64,000 nucleotides of DNA from Marinibacterium sp050389775 (GCF_050389775.1 NZ_CP177144.1:496001-560000); one strand, 5' to 3'. Shown: positions 23,417 through 32,492, counted from the first letter of the stretch. Program-made: numbers and translations. The notes: generated from the letters alone by a model not told the origin.

Positions 23417-24841
23417 TCAGGCTTCGAGCGCGCGGCGCAGCATCTCGACATCCTCGGCGATCTGGCCGTCGGTCAGCTTCAGCTCTTCGATGCGCTTGAC
23501 CCCGTGCATGACCGTCGTGTGATCCCGACCGCCAAAGCGCCGGCCGATCTCGGGCAGCGACCGCGAGGTCAGCTGCTTGCACAGGTACATGGCCACCTGC
23601 CGCGGCCGGGCAAAGCTGCGCACCCGCTTCGGCCCGACGATGTCGGAAATGCGGATGTTGTAGTAATCTGACACCTTGCGCTGGATCTCCTCGATGGTGA
23701 TCTTGCGCTCCGACGCGCGCAGCACGTCGGCCAGGCAATCCTGGGTCAGGTCCATGTCGATCTCGCGGCCGACCAGCGAGGCAAAGGCGAACAACCGGGT
23801 CAGCGCGCCTTCCAGCACCCGCACGTTGGTCGAGATCCGGTGCGCCAGAAATTCCAGCACGCCGGGCGCGATCTGCAGATCGGGATAGGTGTTGCGATAG
23901 GCCTGCACCTTGGTCTGCAGGATGCCCAGCCGCAATTCGTAATCGGTCGGGTGCAGGTCCACGACCAGGCCGCATTGCAGGCGCGACTTCAGCCGCTCCT
24001 CCAGGTCCTTGATCTCGCCCGGCGCCTGGTCGGCCGAAATGATGATCTGCTTGTTCTGGTCCACCAGGGCGTTGAACGTGTGGAAGAATTCTTCCTGCGT
24101 CGAATCCTTGCCGGCGATGAACTGCACGTCATCGACCATCAGCACGTCGACCGACCGGAAGAGATGCTTGAAATCCATCATCCGCCGTTCGCGCAGCGCC
24201 TGCACGAAACGGTACATGAACTGCTCGGCCGAGAGGTACAGCACGTTCAGCTCGGGGTGCTTGGCCTGCAGCTCCCATGCGATGGCATGCATCAGGTGGG
24301 TCTTGCCCAGCCCCACGCCGCCATAGAGGACAAGCGGGTTCAGCGTGACCATGCCGCCCTCGGCCACCCGGCGGGCCGCTGCATGGGCCAGCTCGTTGGG
24401 CTTGCCGACGACAAAGCTGTCAAAGGTGAAACGGGCGTCCAGCGGGGCGGCCTGCAGCTCTTCGAGCGCGTCGAAGCGGGATTGTGCTGCGGGGCGGTCG
24501 CCCTCGGTGCGGGACGTGGCAGGGGGGGTGATCTCGTCGGGCTGGCGGACCGGGGCCTCGGCCGCGCCGCGCTCGGCACGGGCCGCGGGACGGCTGGTCA
24601 TGTTGGCCACTTCGAAGGTCACGCGCTGAACGCGCTCGCCGGCATTGTTCAGCTCATAGAGAATCAGGTCGCCGAAGTTGCGCAGGACGTAATTTCCGGT
24701 GAACGTCGTGGGCACGTTGAATACGGCCACACCATCGCTCAGCTTGGAGAATTCGAGGGGCTCGATCCAGTTCTTGTAATTGTTGTGCCCGATCGTCCTG
24801 AGCAGATTCTCACGAAGTTGTCCCCACTTCTCTTGTGTCAT
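23417..24841 (-). CDS. dnaA: Chromosomal replication initiator protein DnaA
   Basis: A 474-residue initiator with all four domains. Domain I is WGQLRENLLRTIGHNNYKNWIEPLE. A variable Ala/Arg-rich linker spans about 90-145. The AAA+ domain has Walker A YGGVGLGKTH and Walker B VLMVDDVQFI. C-terminal domain IV has the DNA-binding signature RSFARPRQVAMYLCKQL and GGRDHTTVMHG. It opens the replication origin and controls initiation. Upstream is a 490-base non-coding stretch bounded by the rpsT terminator. Confidence 0.97.
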   Translation of the reverse strand: MTQEKWGQLRENLLRTIGHNNYKNWIEPLEFSKLSDGVAVFNVPTTFTGNYVLRNFGDLILYELNNAGERVQRVTFEVANMTSRPAARAERGAAEAPVRQPDEITPPATSRTEGDRPAAQSRFDALEELQAAPLDARFTFDSFVVGKPNELAHAAARRVAEGGMVTLNPLVLYGGVGLGKTHLMHAIAWELQAKHPELNVLYLSAEQFMYRFVQALRERRMMDFKHLFRSVDVLMVDDVQFIAGKDSTQEEFFHTFNALVDQNKQIIISADQAPGEIKDLEERLKSRLQCGLVVDLHPTDYELRLGILQTKVQAYRNTYPDLQIAPGVLEFLAHRISTNVRVLEGALTRLFAFASLVGREIDMDLTQDCLADVLRASERKITIEEIQRKVSDYYNIRISDIVGPKRVRSFARPRQVAMYLCKQLTSRSLPEIGRRFGGRDHTTVMHGVKRIEELKLTDGQIAEDVEMLRRALEA

Positions 24842-25328
24842 TCGGCGCCTCTAACATCCCGATATAATTGGCCTTTTCGGCCCTTAGCTATCCTTGACCG
24901 GCTAGGCCGGCTGGATTCACGACGCAAGACGCCTCACCGCTTCCCTGCCAGAAAGCGCTGGACATCCCTTTCGGGGCTATAGAAACAGCAGCTAGGCGGA
25001 CGCCAAAGTTCCGGTCACGGGACCAGGACTGACGCCTGCCGAGGCTCACACTTATAAAATGACAGGGCCATTGGCGCGCAGAGCAGCCTGCGCGTCGTCT
25101 CCAGCACATCGATCTGATGACACGTCCGGTTTTACCGTCCGCACACCGTCCTGACACTCGCAGCGAATAAGGTCCGTACTGTCCCTGACCTACCCGTTGC
25201 GACCTGTCCCCCCAGGCGAGTGAATCGCTGCATCATAGGTAGCAACTCGGCACGAGCGGCGGCAACGACTCTCTTGTCTTGACTCTGGTCTGGGGCGCAA
25301 AGAATCTCGGATCCGTTGCAGGTGTGAC
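24842..25328. other. Non-coding region upstream of dnaA
   Basis: A stretch of 487 bases without a credible gene between the dnaA start and the rpsT terminator. Its composition is visibly less GC-rich than that of the neighbouring genes. No perfect DnaA box (TTATCCACA or its complement) was seen by eye, so it is not a clear oriC despite its position; it probably holds dnaA promoter and control sequences. Confidence 0.4.
24978..25006 (-). promoter_or_regulatory. Putative sigma-70-type promoter of dnaA
   Basis: On the minus strand, TTGGCG (25006-25001) and TCTATA (24983-24978) are separated by 17 bases, which would place the transcription start about 130 bases before the dnaA ATG. Only the spacing and partial consensus support it. 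Confidence 0.35.
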
Positions 25329-25365
25329 AAAAAAAATCAGCGCGCCGCAGGATGCAACGCGCTGA
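25329..25365 (-). terminator. Classical intrinsic terminator of rpsT
   Basis: TCAGCGCG/CGCGCTGA forms an 8-bp stem with a 13-base loop, followed on the minus strand by eight U residues and then GUC. It starts 38 bases past the rpsT stop and is the only hairpin with a full U tract recognised in the window. Confidence 0.85.
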
Positions 25366-25402
25366 AATATATTAAAAATATGAAAGTGCCCGCGAATGCG
25401 GC

Positions 25403-25666
25403 TCAGGCCATTGCCTTCACGCGCGACGACAGGCGGGACATTTTCCGGGAGGCGGTGTTCTTGTGGAACACGCCTTTGGTCACACCGCGCATCAGCTCGG
25501 GCTGAGCGGCCTTCAGAGCGGTCGCGGCGGCGCCCTTGTCACCCGATGCGATGGCCTCTTCGACCTTGCGCAGATAGGTGCGGATACGCGACCGGCGCGC
25601 CTTGTTGACGGCGAAGCGCTTTTCGTTCTGACGGGCGCGTTTCTTGGACTGGGGCGAGTTGGCCAT
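25403..25666 (-). CDS. rpsT: 30S ribosomal protein S20
   Basis: An 87-residue basic protein with the typical S20 start MANSPQSKKRARQNEKRFAVNKARRSRIRTYLRK and ending KNTASRKMSRLSSRVKAMA. It binds 16S rRNA early in small-subunit assembly. The start at 25666 fits the family; 14 extra in-frame residues upstream are not expected. GGAAG precedes it. A monocistronic unit with its own intrinsic terminator, next to dnaA as is usual in Rhodobacterales. Confidence 0.97.
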   Translation of the reverse strand: MANSPQSKKRARQNEKRFAVNKARRSRIRTYLRKVEEAIASGDKGAAATALKAAQPELMRGVTKGVFHKNTASRKMSRLSSRVKAMA

Positions 25667-25841
25667 GCTGTCTTCCTTTTCGAATTCTGTTCGGTCTTGC
25701 GTCTGCAAAGCACGCCACGGACCGGACGACTCTCCCTTGACGGGAAATCCGGAAGATCAAGCCAAAGCGGGCCGCACGCGCATGTATGGCGACGCTCTAT
25801 AAAGAAGGAGCCGGCACTTGGAAAGGGGATTCGTGGCGATG

Positions 25842-25876
25842 AACGGCGCGCCGCCCCGTCCGGGGCCCGCGCCGTT
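25842..25876 (-). terminator. Hairpin after echA
   Basis: AACGGCGCG pairs with CGCGCCGTT, and the inner bases CCCCG/CGGGG pair again, giving a long GC stem that starts 15 bases past the enoyl-CoA hydratase stop. No U tract. Confidence 0.45.
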
Positions 25877-25890
25877 GCGTCAGACCGGGA

Positions 25891-26667
25891 TCACTTGTCG
25901 CGGAACTGGGGTTCGCGCTTTTCCAGGAAGGCAGCCATGCCTTCCTTCTGGTCCTCGGTGGCAAACATCGAATGAAAGACCCGGCGTTCGAACAGCAGCC
26001 CTTCGGACAGGGTGGTTTCATAGGACCGGTTGACCGATTCCTTGATCGACAGCGTGGCGATCTGGGGCTTCTCGGCGATCTTCTGGGCCGCGCTCATGGT
26101 CTCTTCCATGAGTTTCTTGGCCGGCACGACGCGGCTGACCAGCCCGGCGCGCTCGGCTTCCTCGGCGGTCATGAACCGGCCCGTCAGGTTCATGTCCATC
26201 GACTTGGACTTGCCCACGAACCGGGTCAGCCGCTGGGTGCCGCCCAGGCCGGCCATGACGCCCAGGTTGATCTCGGGCTGGCCGAACTTGGCGGTTTCGG
26301 CGGCAATGATGAAATCGCAGGCCATCGCCAGTTCGCAGCCGCCGCCCAGGGCATAGCCCGAGACCGCCGCGATGACCGGCTTGCGAATCCGCGCCAGCCG
26401 CTCGGCCGCATCACCGAAGAGATTGGCCGAGGCCACCTCGACATAGCTCAGTTCCGACATCTCCTTGATGTCGGCGCCCGCGGCAAAGGCCTTTTCCGAT
26501 CCCGTGATGATGCTCACCCGGACCTTCTCGTTCGCATCGCCCTCTTCCAGAGCGGTGCAGACCTCGTCCAGGACGCTCTGGTTCAGCGCGTTCAGCGCAT
26601 CCGGGCGATTGAGCTTGATGGTGCATACGTGGTCATCGATATCGACGATGATCGTTTCAAAAGCCAT
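25891..26667 (-). CDS. Enoyl-CoA hydratase
   Basis: A 258-residue crotonase-fold enzyme. The oxyanion-hole strand is SEKAFAAGADIKEMSEL, and the second block YALGGGCELAMACDFIIAAETAKFGQPEINLGVMAGLGGTQRL carries both catalytic Glu positions of true hydratases. The end, SMFATEDQKEGMAAFLEKREPQFRDK, is also typical. It hydrates trans-2-enoyl-CoA in fatty-acid or branched-chain oxidation. Presence between mutM and rpsT is a common Rhodobacterales order. Confidence 0.92.
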   Translation of the reverse strand: MAFETIIVDIDDHVCTIKLNRPDALNALNQSVLDEVCTALEEGDANEKVRVSIITGSEKAFAAGADIKEMSELSYVEVASANLFGDAAERLARIRKPVIAAVSGYALGGGCELAMACDFIIAAETAKFGQPEINLGVMAGLGGTQRLTRFVGKSKSMDMNLTGRFMTAEEAERAGLVSRVVPAKKLMEETMSAAQKIAEKPQIATLSIKESVNRSYETTLSEGLLFERRVFHSMFATEDQKEGMAAFLEKREPQFRDK

Positions 26668-26729
26668 GGGTTCGCTTTCGCTGTTCCGTTCAGATCCGAA
26701 GCCTTACCACCTGACGGCCACGGTTCAAG

Positions 26730-27581
26730 CTATCTTTGGCAAGCCGGACAATAGAACGAAGAACGCCCCGATTGCACGATCCGGCGGATCTCTCCGTCGC
26801 ATCCTTCGCGCCGGCAGGGCTGCCCCTCGCGGCCGTAGACATCGAAGGAATGCTGGAAATATCCAAGCTCTCCATCGGCTTGGCGGAAATCGCGCAGGCT
26901 GGACCCGCCGGCGGCTATGGCCTCGGTCAACACGTCGCGGATCAGTGGCACCATGGCCGCCACCCGCTCGGCCGAGATGCGCCCGGCCTTGCGACGTGGC
27001 GACACCCCCGCCCGGAAAAGCGCCTCGCAGACATAGATATTGCCCAGTCCGGCCACGATGCCCTGGTCCAGCAGCGCCGCCTTGACCGGCGTGTTGCGCC
27101 CCCGGAAGGCCGCGACCAGGTGTGGCCCGTCGAATCCGTTGCCCAGCGGTTCAGGCCCCAGAACCGACAGCAGCCGGTGATGCTCGGCCCCGGCGGTGTC
27201 CAACAGGTCCATCGCCCCGAAGCGGCGCGGGTCGTTGAAGGTGATCCGCGCGCCGTCTTCCATGGTGAACACAACGTGGTCGTGTTTTTCCGGCGCCGGG
27301 TGGTCATGGACGAACCGGCCCAGCCGATCGCCCGACACCACCATCCGCCCCGACATGCCCAGGTGGATCAGCAATGTCTCGCCGCTGTCGAGATCGGCCA
27401 GGATGTATTTCGACCGCCGGCGCAGCTGCAGCACCCGCCGGCCGGTCAGGCGTTCGGCCATGCGCTCGGGGAACGGCCAGCGCAGGTCGGGCCGGTTGAC
27501 CTCGGCCCGTTCGATCCTGGCGCCTTCCATCACCGGGGCCAGCCCCCGGCGCACGGTCTCCACTTCCGGCAATTCCGGCAT
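26730..27581 (-). CDS. mutM: Formamidopyrimidine-DNA glycosylase (Fpg)
   Basis: A 283-residue bifunctional glycosylase/AP lyase that removes 8-oxoguanine. The catalytic start PELPEVETVRRGL provides Pro2 and Glu3, with the conserved Lys in RRRSKYILADL (about 58). The C-terminal zinc finger is complete: CRREGCDGEIRR and later FYCPACQR. Length is standard. It is divergent from ubiE across 129 bases. Confidence 0.95.
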   Translation of the reverse strand: MPELPEVETVRRGLAPVMEGARIERAEVNRPDLRWPFPERMAERLTGRRVLQLRRRSKYILADLDSGETLLIHLGMSGRMVVSGDRLGRFVHDHPAPEKHDHVVFTMEDGARITFNDPRRFGAMDLLDTAGAEHHRLLSVLGPEPLGNGFDGPHLVAAFRGRNTPVKAALLDQGIVAGLGNIYVCEALFRAGVSPRRKAGRISAERVAAMVPLIRDVLTEAIAAGGSSLRDFRQADGELGYFQHSFDVYGREGQPCRREGCDGEIRRIVQSGRSSFYCPACQR

Positions 27582-27710
27582 GCCCGGTCCTTTCGCCTCA
27601 CCCGCTCGGGGCCATCATCGGCCCGTCGCTCATTGTACCTGTGCCCACGCAGTCTATAACGTGCCCGAACGGCCTATATCGGGCCGGCAGACCGCAAACG
27701 GCAAGAGCGC

Positions 27711-28463
27711 ATGACCCAGAGCGACGACAAGACCACGCATTTCGGCTTCGACTCCATCCCCGAATCGGAAAAGGCCGGCCGGGTCCGCGGGGTCTTCAAC
27801 TCCGTGGCCTCGCGCTACGACGTGATGAACGACCTCATGAGCGCCGGCATCCACCGGATCTGGAAGGATGCCATGATGGACTGGCTGGCCCCGCGCCCCG
27901 GGCAAAAGCTGCTCGACGTGGCCGGCGGGACCGGCGACATCTCGTTCCGCTTCCTCAAGCGGGCCGGATCGGGCCATGCCACCGTTCTGGACCTGACCGA
28001 ACCGATGCTGATCGAAGGCCAGAAACGCGCCGAGGCCGAGGACATGGCGGCCAGCCTCGACTGGGTTGTCGGCGATGCCATGGCCCTGCCCTTTGCCGAC
28101 AACACCTTTGACGTCTACACGATCTCCTTCGGCATCCGGAACGTGACCCGCCCGCAGGAAGCCCTGAACGAGGCCTTCCGCGTGCTGCGCCCCGGCGGCC
28201 GGTTGATGGTGCTGGAATTCAGCCAGATTCCCAACGACATGCTGCAGAAGGTCTATGATCTCTATTCCTTCAACATCATTCCCGAACTGGGCCGCATCGT
28301 CGCCGATGACCGCGACAGCTATCAGTACCTCGTCGAATCGATCCGCCGGTTCCCCGACCAGGACACCTTCCTGTCGATGATCCGCGAGGCCGGGTTCGGC
28401 CAGGCGAAATACCGCAACCTGTCCATGGGCATCGCCGCCCTGCACTCCGGCTGGAAGATCTGA
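27711..28463 (+). CDS. ubiE: Ubiquinone/menaquinone C-methyltransferase UbiE
   Basis: A 250-residue SAM-dependent methyltransferase of ubiquinone synthesis. SAM motif I reads KLLDVAGGTGDISFRFL, and the UbiE signatures are VASRYDVMNDLMSAGIHRIWK and FGIRNVTRPQEALNEAFRVLRPGGRLMVLEFS. The C-terminus NLSMGIAALHSGWKI is typical. It ends 4 bases before ubiB and forms an operon with it. Confidence 0.96.
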   Translation: MTQSDDKTTHFGFDSIPESEKAGRVRGVFNSVASRYDVMNDLMSAGIHRIWKDAMMDWLAPRPGQKLLDVAGGTGDISFRFLKRAGSGHATVLDLTEPMLIEGQKRAEAEDMAASLDWVVGDAMALPFADNTFDVYTISFGIRNVTRPQEALNEAFRVLRPGGRLMVLEFSQIPNDMLQKVYDLYSFNIIPELGRIVADDRDSYQYLVESIRRFPDQDTFLSMIREAGFGQAKYRNLSMGIAALHSGWKI

Positions 28464-28467
28464 TCCC

Positions 28468-29997
28468 TTGCGCGGTCCGCACAACATCTGGCGGCTGATC
28501 CGCACCGGCGCCACGCTGGAACGCACCGGGGCGATGAATGTCGTCCTGGATGCCTTCGAAGCGCCCAAGGCCCTGCGCATCGTCGCCCGCGTCCTGGCCC
28601 GGCCGTTCATGTGGCTGGGCTATCCCGGTGATCCGTCCATGCCCCCGGCCACCCGGGCGCTGACCGCCCTGGGCCCGGCCTACATCAAGTTCGGCCAGAT
28701 CCTGTCGACCCGGCCCGACGTGGTCGGCGACGAGCTGGCGAAACAGCTGCGCGTCCTGCAGGACCAGCTGCCGCCCTTCCCCGCGGCCCAGGCCCGGGCC
28801 GAGATCGCCCGCGAGCTGGGCGTCGATCCCGACGAGGTCTTCCTGGAATTCTCCGAGCCGATCGCCGCGGCCTCGATCGCCCAGGTCCACAAGGCCCGGC
28901 TGGCCGGCACCGGCGAGGCCGTGGCCGTCAAGGTGCTGCGCCCGGGCATCGAACGGGCCTTTCGCAAGGATGTCGACGCCTTCTACCTGGCCGCGCGCAT
29001 TGCCGACCTTTTCGCCCCGGGCGCCCGGCGGCTGCGGCCGATGGATGTGATCGAGCATTTCGACGGCGTGGTGCGCGGCGAGCTCGACCTGCGGCTCGAA
29101 TCCGCCGCGGCCTCGGAATTCGCGGCCAACACCAAGGGTGACGAGGGCTTCAAGGTGCCGTCGATCATCTGGCACCTGTCGGGCCGCCGGGTGATGACGC
29201 TGGGCTGGGCCGATGGCGTGGCCCTGGGCGACAACGATGCCATCGATGCCGCCGGCCACGACCGGGTGCGCCTGTCGCACAACGTGCTGACATTGTTCCT
29301 GCAACACGCCCTGCGCGACGGTTATTTCCATGCCGACATGCACCAGGGCAACCTCAAGGTCGCGCCCAACGGGGACATCATTGCCTATGATTTCGGGATC
29401 ATGGGCCATATCGACGAATACACCCGCCGGGTCTATGCCGAGATCCTCTTCGGCTTCATCCGCAAGGATTACCGGCGCGTGGCCGAGGTGCATTTCGAAG
29501 CGGGCTACGTGCCTGCCAACCAGGATGTCGATGAATTCGCCCGCGCCCTGCGCGCGGTGGGCGAGCCGATCTTCGGCATGGATGCCACGCGGATTTCGAT
29601 GGCGCGGGTGCTGGCCTATCTCTTCGAGGTGACGGAACGCTTCGGCATGGAAACCCGGACCGAGCTGATCCTGTTGCAACGCACGATGGTGGTGGTCGAA
29701 GGCGTGTCGCGGTCGCTGAACCCGCATGTGAACATCTGGGACGTGACCGAACCCCTGCTGACGGATTACATTCGCACCCATATCGGGCCTCGGGCGCTGC
29801 TCAACGACCTGACCCAGACCGCCCGCGTGCTGACCCGCTTCGGCCCGCGCCTGCCCCGGCTGGTCGAAGCCGCCCTGATCGCCCAGGCCAACCCCGCGCC
29901 CCCACCGCCCCGCCAACGGCGCTGGATCGCCCTGGCCGGCGGACTTGGCGTGGCCCTGGGCGCACTTCTGGTGCTGGCGCTCGAAGGGCTGTTCTGA
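28468..29997 (+). CDS. ubiB: Ubiquinone biosynthesis kinase-like protein UbiB
   Basis: A 509-residue ABC1/ADCK/UbiB atypical kinase needed for ubiquinone synthesis. It has the KxGQ motif in KFGQILSTRPDVVGDELAKQL, the Ala-rich nucleotide loop AAASIAQVHKA, the catalytic HADMHQGNLKV and metal-binding AYDFGIMG. The C-terminus holds a membrane helix (IALAGGLGVALGALLVLAL). The start is TTG at 28468, 4 bases after the ubiE stop; it gives the expected family N-terminus RGPHNIWRLIRTGATLERTG. Confidence 0.94.
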   Translation: MRGPHNIWRLIRTGATLERTGAMNVVLDAFEAPKALRIVARVLARPFMWLGYPGDPSMPPATRALTALGPAYIKFGQILSTRPDVVGDELAKQLRVLQDQLPPFPAAQARAEIARELGVDPDEVFLEFSEPIAAASIAQVHKARLAGTGEAVAVKVLRPGIERAFRKDVDAFYLAARIADLFAPGARRLRPMDVIEHFDGVVRGELDLRLESAAASEFAANTKGDEGFKVPSIIWHLSGRRVMTLGWADGVALGDNDAIDAAGHDRVRLSHNVLTLFLQHALRDGYFHADMHQGNLKVAPNGDIIAYDFGIMGHIDEYTRRVYAEILFGFIRKDYRRVAEVHFEAGYVPANQDVDEFARALRAVGEPIFGMDATRISMARVLAYLFEVTERFGMETRTELILLQRTMVVVEGVSRSLNPHVNIWDVTEPLLTDYIRTHIGPRALLNDLTQTARVLTRFGPRLPRLVEAALIAQANPAPPPPRQRRWIALAGGLGVALGALLVLALEGLF

Positions 29998-30044
29998 GCG
30001 CGCGCCCTTTTCTTGATCGGATCGCCCGTGAGGCGGTTCTGTAG

Positions 30045-30073
30045 GGATACTTGAGAAGAGAAAGAAGCAGCAG
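30045..30073 (+). repeat. Dispersed 3'-end repeat, copy B (after ubiB)
   Basis: GGATACTTGAGAAGAGAAAG plus AAGCAGCAG, 48 bases past the ubiB stop and in sense orientation. It matches copy A at 26 of 29 positions and forms an inverted pair with copy C 91 bases away, so the convergent ubiB/thiolase gap could fold into one long stem. Confidence 0.6.
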
Positions 30074-30164
30074 GTCGGTCAGCTCGCCCGGGCGGCGCGG
30101 CGGCGTCAACGTTGGCAGGCGCACCCTGTCACACCGGGCGCGATGGCCGGGCCGGCGCGGTTTC

Positions 30165-30191
30165 CTGCTTCTTTCTCTTTCCAAGTATTCC
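30165..30191 (-). repeat. Dispersed 3'-end repeat, copy C (after thiolase)
   Basis: Read on the minus strand: GGAATACTTGGAAAGAGAAA followed by GAAGCAG. It lies about 146 bases past the thiolase stop, in sense orientation for that gene, just after its terminator hairpin. It differs from copies A and B by one insertion and a few substitutions. Confidence 0.6.
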
Positions 30192-30202
30192 CCGCCGGAG
30201 GC

Positions 30203-30225
30203 AAGGCCGGTCCCCGACCGGCCTT
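30203..30225 (-). terminator. Hairpin after thiolase
   Basis: AAGGCCGGTC pairs perfectly with GACCGGCCTT around a CCC loop. On the thiolase transcript it is followed by a short linker and repeat copy C, the same order as at the end of dnaA. Confidence 0.5.
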
Positions 30226-30336
30226 TCTCCAACACCGGCCAGGCGCGCTGACGCCGGGTTGGCCGAGACGGCCCTTGCACTCGTCTGACACCACTGGGTG
30301 GCGATGGCTGTCCCACGGGTGGAACAGCCCGATGTG

Positions 30337-31512
30337 TCAGAGCCGCTCGATCGCCAGCGCGATGCCCTGGCCGCCGCCGATGCACATGGTGACCAGCGCC
30401 CGCTTGCCGCCGATCCGCTCCAACTCGTAGAGCGCCTTGACCGTGATGATCGCGCCCGTCGCACCCACGGGATGGCCCAGGGCAATGGCCCCGCCGTTGG
30501 GATTCACCCGGGCCACGTCCAGCCCCAGTTCGCGGTTCACCGCGATGGCCTGTGACGCAAAGGCCTCGTTCGATTCGATCACGTCGAAATCCGCGGCCGT
30601 CAGGCCGGTCTTGTCCATCAGGTTGCGCACCGCCGGGATCGGCCCGATGCCCATGACCTCGGGCCGCACGCCGGCATGGGCATAGCCCAGCACCCGGGCC
30701 CTGGGCTTCAGCCCGGCTTTCTCGGCCGCTTCGGCCCGGGCAAAGACCAGCGCCGCCGCGCCGTCGTTGATGCCCGAGGCATTGCCCGCCGTCACCGAGC
30801 CGTCCTTCTTGAAGACCGGCCGCAGCCCGGCGAGCTTCTCAAGGCTCGTCTGCTTGGGATGTTCGTCGACCAGGAAATCCACCTCGTCGCGTTTCACCCG
30901 CACCTTGACCGGCGTGATCTGGCTGTCGAACCGGCCCTCGGCAATTGCCGCCGCCGCCCGCTCCTGCGAGGTCATGGCAAAGGCGTCCTGGTCCTCGCGG
31001 GTGATCTGGTGCTCGGTCGCCACGTTCTCGGCCGTCACCCCCATGTGGCCCGTGCCGAAGGGGCAGTTCAGCGCGCCCAGCATCATGTCGAGCGACTTGA
31101 CGTCGCCCATCTTGGCCCCCCAGCGGGCCTGGGTCATGATGTATGGACTGCGCGACATGGCCTCGGCCCCGCCGGCCAGGGCGAAATCGGCATCGCCCAG
31201 CATCAGCGATTGCACCGCCGACACGATGGCCTGCGCGCCCGAGCCACACAGCCGGTTGACGTTCATCGCCGGGGTGCCTTCGGGAATGCCGGCCTGCATC
31301 GCCGCCACGCGCGACAGGTACATGTCGCGGGGCTCGGTGTTGATCACATGGCCAAAGACCACGTGGCCCACCTGGCCGCCCTCGACGCCAGACCGTTCCA
31401 GCGCGGCTTCGGCGGCCACCGTGGCCAGGTCGATCGGCGCGGTCGAGGCCAGCGCCCCGCCAAAGGTTCCGATGGCCGTGCGGGCCCCGTCGAGCAAAAC
31501 GATATCGGTCAT
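30337..31512 (-). CDS. Acetyl-CoA acyltransferase (thiolase)
   Basis: A 391-residue thiolase with a complete active site: nucleophile Cys in MNVNRLCGSGAQAI, His in NPNGGAIALGHPVGATGA, and the second Cys in VTMCIGGGQGIALA. The family start is MTDIVLLDGARTAIGTFGGAL at 31512. It catalyses acetoacetyl-CoA formation or thiolysis in fatty acid, PHB or amino acid metabolism; which one cannot be told. It stands alone between convergent ubiB and the phosphatase gene. Confidence 0.93.
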   Translation of the reverse strand: MTDIVLLDGARTAIGTFGGALASTAPIDLATVAAEAALERSGVEGGQVGHVVFGHVINTEPRDMYLSRVAAMQAGIPEGTPAMNVNRLCGSGAQAIVSAVQSLMLGDADFALAGGAEAMSRSPYIMTQARWGAKMGDVKSLDMMLGALNCPFGTGHMGVTAENVATEHQITREDQDAFAMTSQERAAAAIAEGRFDSQITPVKVRVKRDEVDFLVDEHPKQTSLEKLAGLRPVFKKDGSVTAGNASGINDGAAALVFARAEAAEKAGLKPRARVLGYAHAGVRPEVMGIGPIPAVRNLMDKTGLTAADFDVIESNEAFASQAIAVNRELGLDVARVNPNGGAIALGHPVGATGAIITVKALYELERIGGKRALVTMCIGGGQGIALAIERL

Positions 31513-31578
31513 GGCTACTCCCTTACCCAATCCATGTCGGTTGGGCCGGAGTATGGCCCGCGGGGCGGGCGCCGTCAC

Positions 31579-32331
31579 CTACTGCGCGGCGTCACGTCCC
31601 GTCACGGGCACCAGCGGCACGCGGGTGCCATTGTCCAGCAGCCAGCAATCGGCCCCTTCGAACACCGCCGCCCAGAGCCGCCGGCCATAGCCCGCCCCGC
31701 CGTCCAGGTCGACGCGGTTGCCGAAATGCTCGGGATGGTCCAGCGCCGTGTGGCCATGGACCACCAGCCAGGGAAAAGGATCGGCATGGTCGAGGAACCC
31801 CGCCCGGATCCAGATCAGGTCGTCTTCGTCCTGGTCGGCCAGATCCACCCCCGGGCGCAACCCGGCATGGACAAACAGCTTGCCGTCCAGTTCCAGAGTC
31901 AGCGGCCGGCTTTCGAGAAAGGCCAGGTGGTCTTCGGGCACGGCGGCCCGGGCGGCGGCCAGGATGGCGGCCTTGTCGCCATCATCCGAGGCCGCGACCC
32001 CGTAGGACCCCAGCGTCTCCACGCCCCCAAGGGCCGGATGCAGCCAGCCCTTGCCCGACAGGATCTGGGCGTCATGTTCGTTGCCGTCCCGGACAAAGCG
32101 GCAGAACATGCGGTCATGGTTGCCGCGCAGCACGTGCCAGGGCCGCCCTTCGGCCACGCCCGCGCGCAGGCGTTCGACAACGCCCCGGCTGTCGGGGCCG
32201 CGGTCGACGAAATCACCCATGAAGACAATCTCGGCCTCTGGCCCGCCGTCGGCGTCGATCCGGGCCAGCACGTCTTCGAGCCAGTCCAGGTGTCCGTGGA
32301 TGTCTCCAACGGCGTAGAGCGTGCGGGTCAT
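31579..32331 (-). CDS. Metallophosphoesterase (serine/threonine phosphatase-like)
   Basis: A 250-residue calcineurin-like phosphoesterase with the ordered metal motifs GDIHGHLD (about 10-17), GDFVDRGPDS, RGNHDRMF and later VHGHTALDHPEHF. This is the PrpA/PrpB-ApaH-like layout, so it may act on phosphoproteins or dinucleoside polyphosphates. The start at 32331 has GGAGAGG upstream; a 7-residue longer start is possible. Alone between thiolase and serA. Confidence 0.88.
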   Translation of the reverse strand: MTRTLYAVGDIHGHLDWLEDVLARIDADGGPEAEIVFMGDFVDRGPDSRGVVERLRAGVAEGRPWHVLRGNHDRMFCRFVRDGNEHDAQILSGKGWLHPALGGVETLGSYGVAASDDGDKAAILAAARAAVPEDHLAFLESRPLTLELDGKLFVHAGLRPGVDLADQDEDDLIWIRAGFLDHADPFPWLVVHGHTALDHPEHFGNRVDLDGGAGYGRRLWAAVFEGADCWLLDNGTRVPLVPVTGRDAAQ

Positions 32332-32455
32332 GAAGGCCTCTCCGTCTGTCACGGGCCGCGATGGATGGCCCTTGACGTCGGGATAGCGGTTTCGGGCCGT
32401 GGCGTCGAGCGCGGGGGCCCGGCCGCATCCCGGCTATGCGGTCTGCGGCAGGCGG

Positions 32456-32482
32456 GGCGCCCCGGAACGGTCCCGGGGCGCC
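32456..32482 (-). terminator. Hairpin after serA
   Basis: GGCGCCCCGG/CCGGGGCGCC, a 10-bp perfect stem with a 7-base loop, begins 11 bases past the serA stop. No U tract. Confidence 0.45.
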
Positions 32483-32492
32483 GCCAAAGTCA

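Noticed and set aside
25273..25306. Plus-strand TTGACT-17-GAATCT promoter-like pair upstream of the rpsT terminator
   Set aside because: The -10 match is poor and only sequence antisense to rpsT follows; no gene or RNA could be supported.
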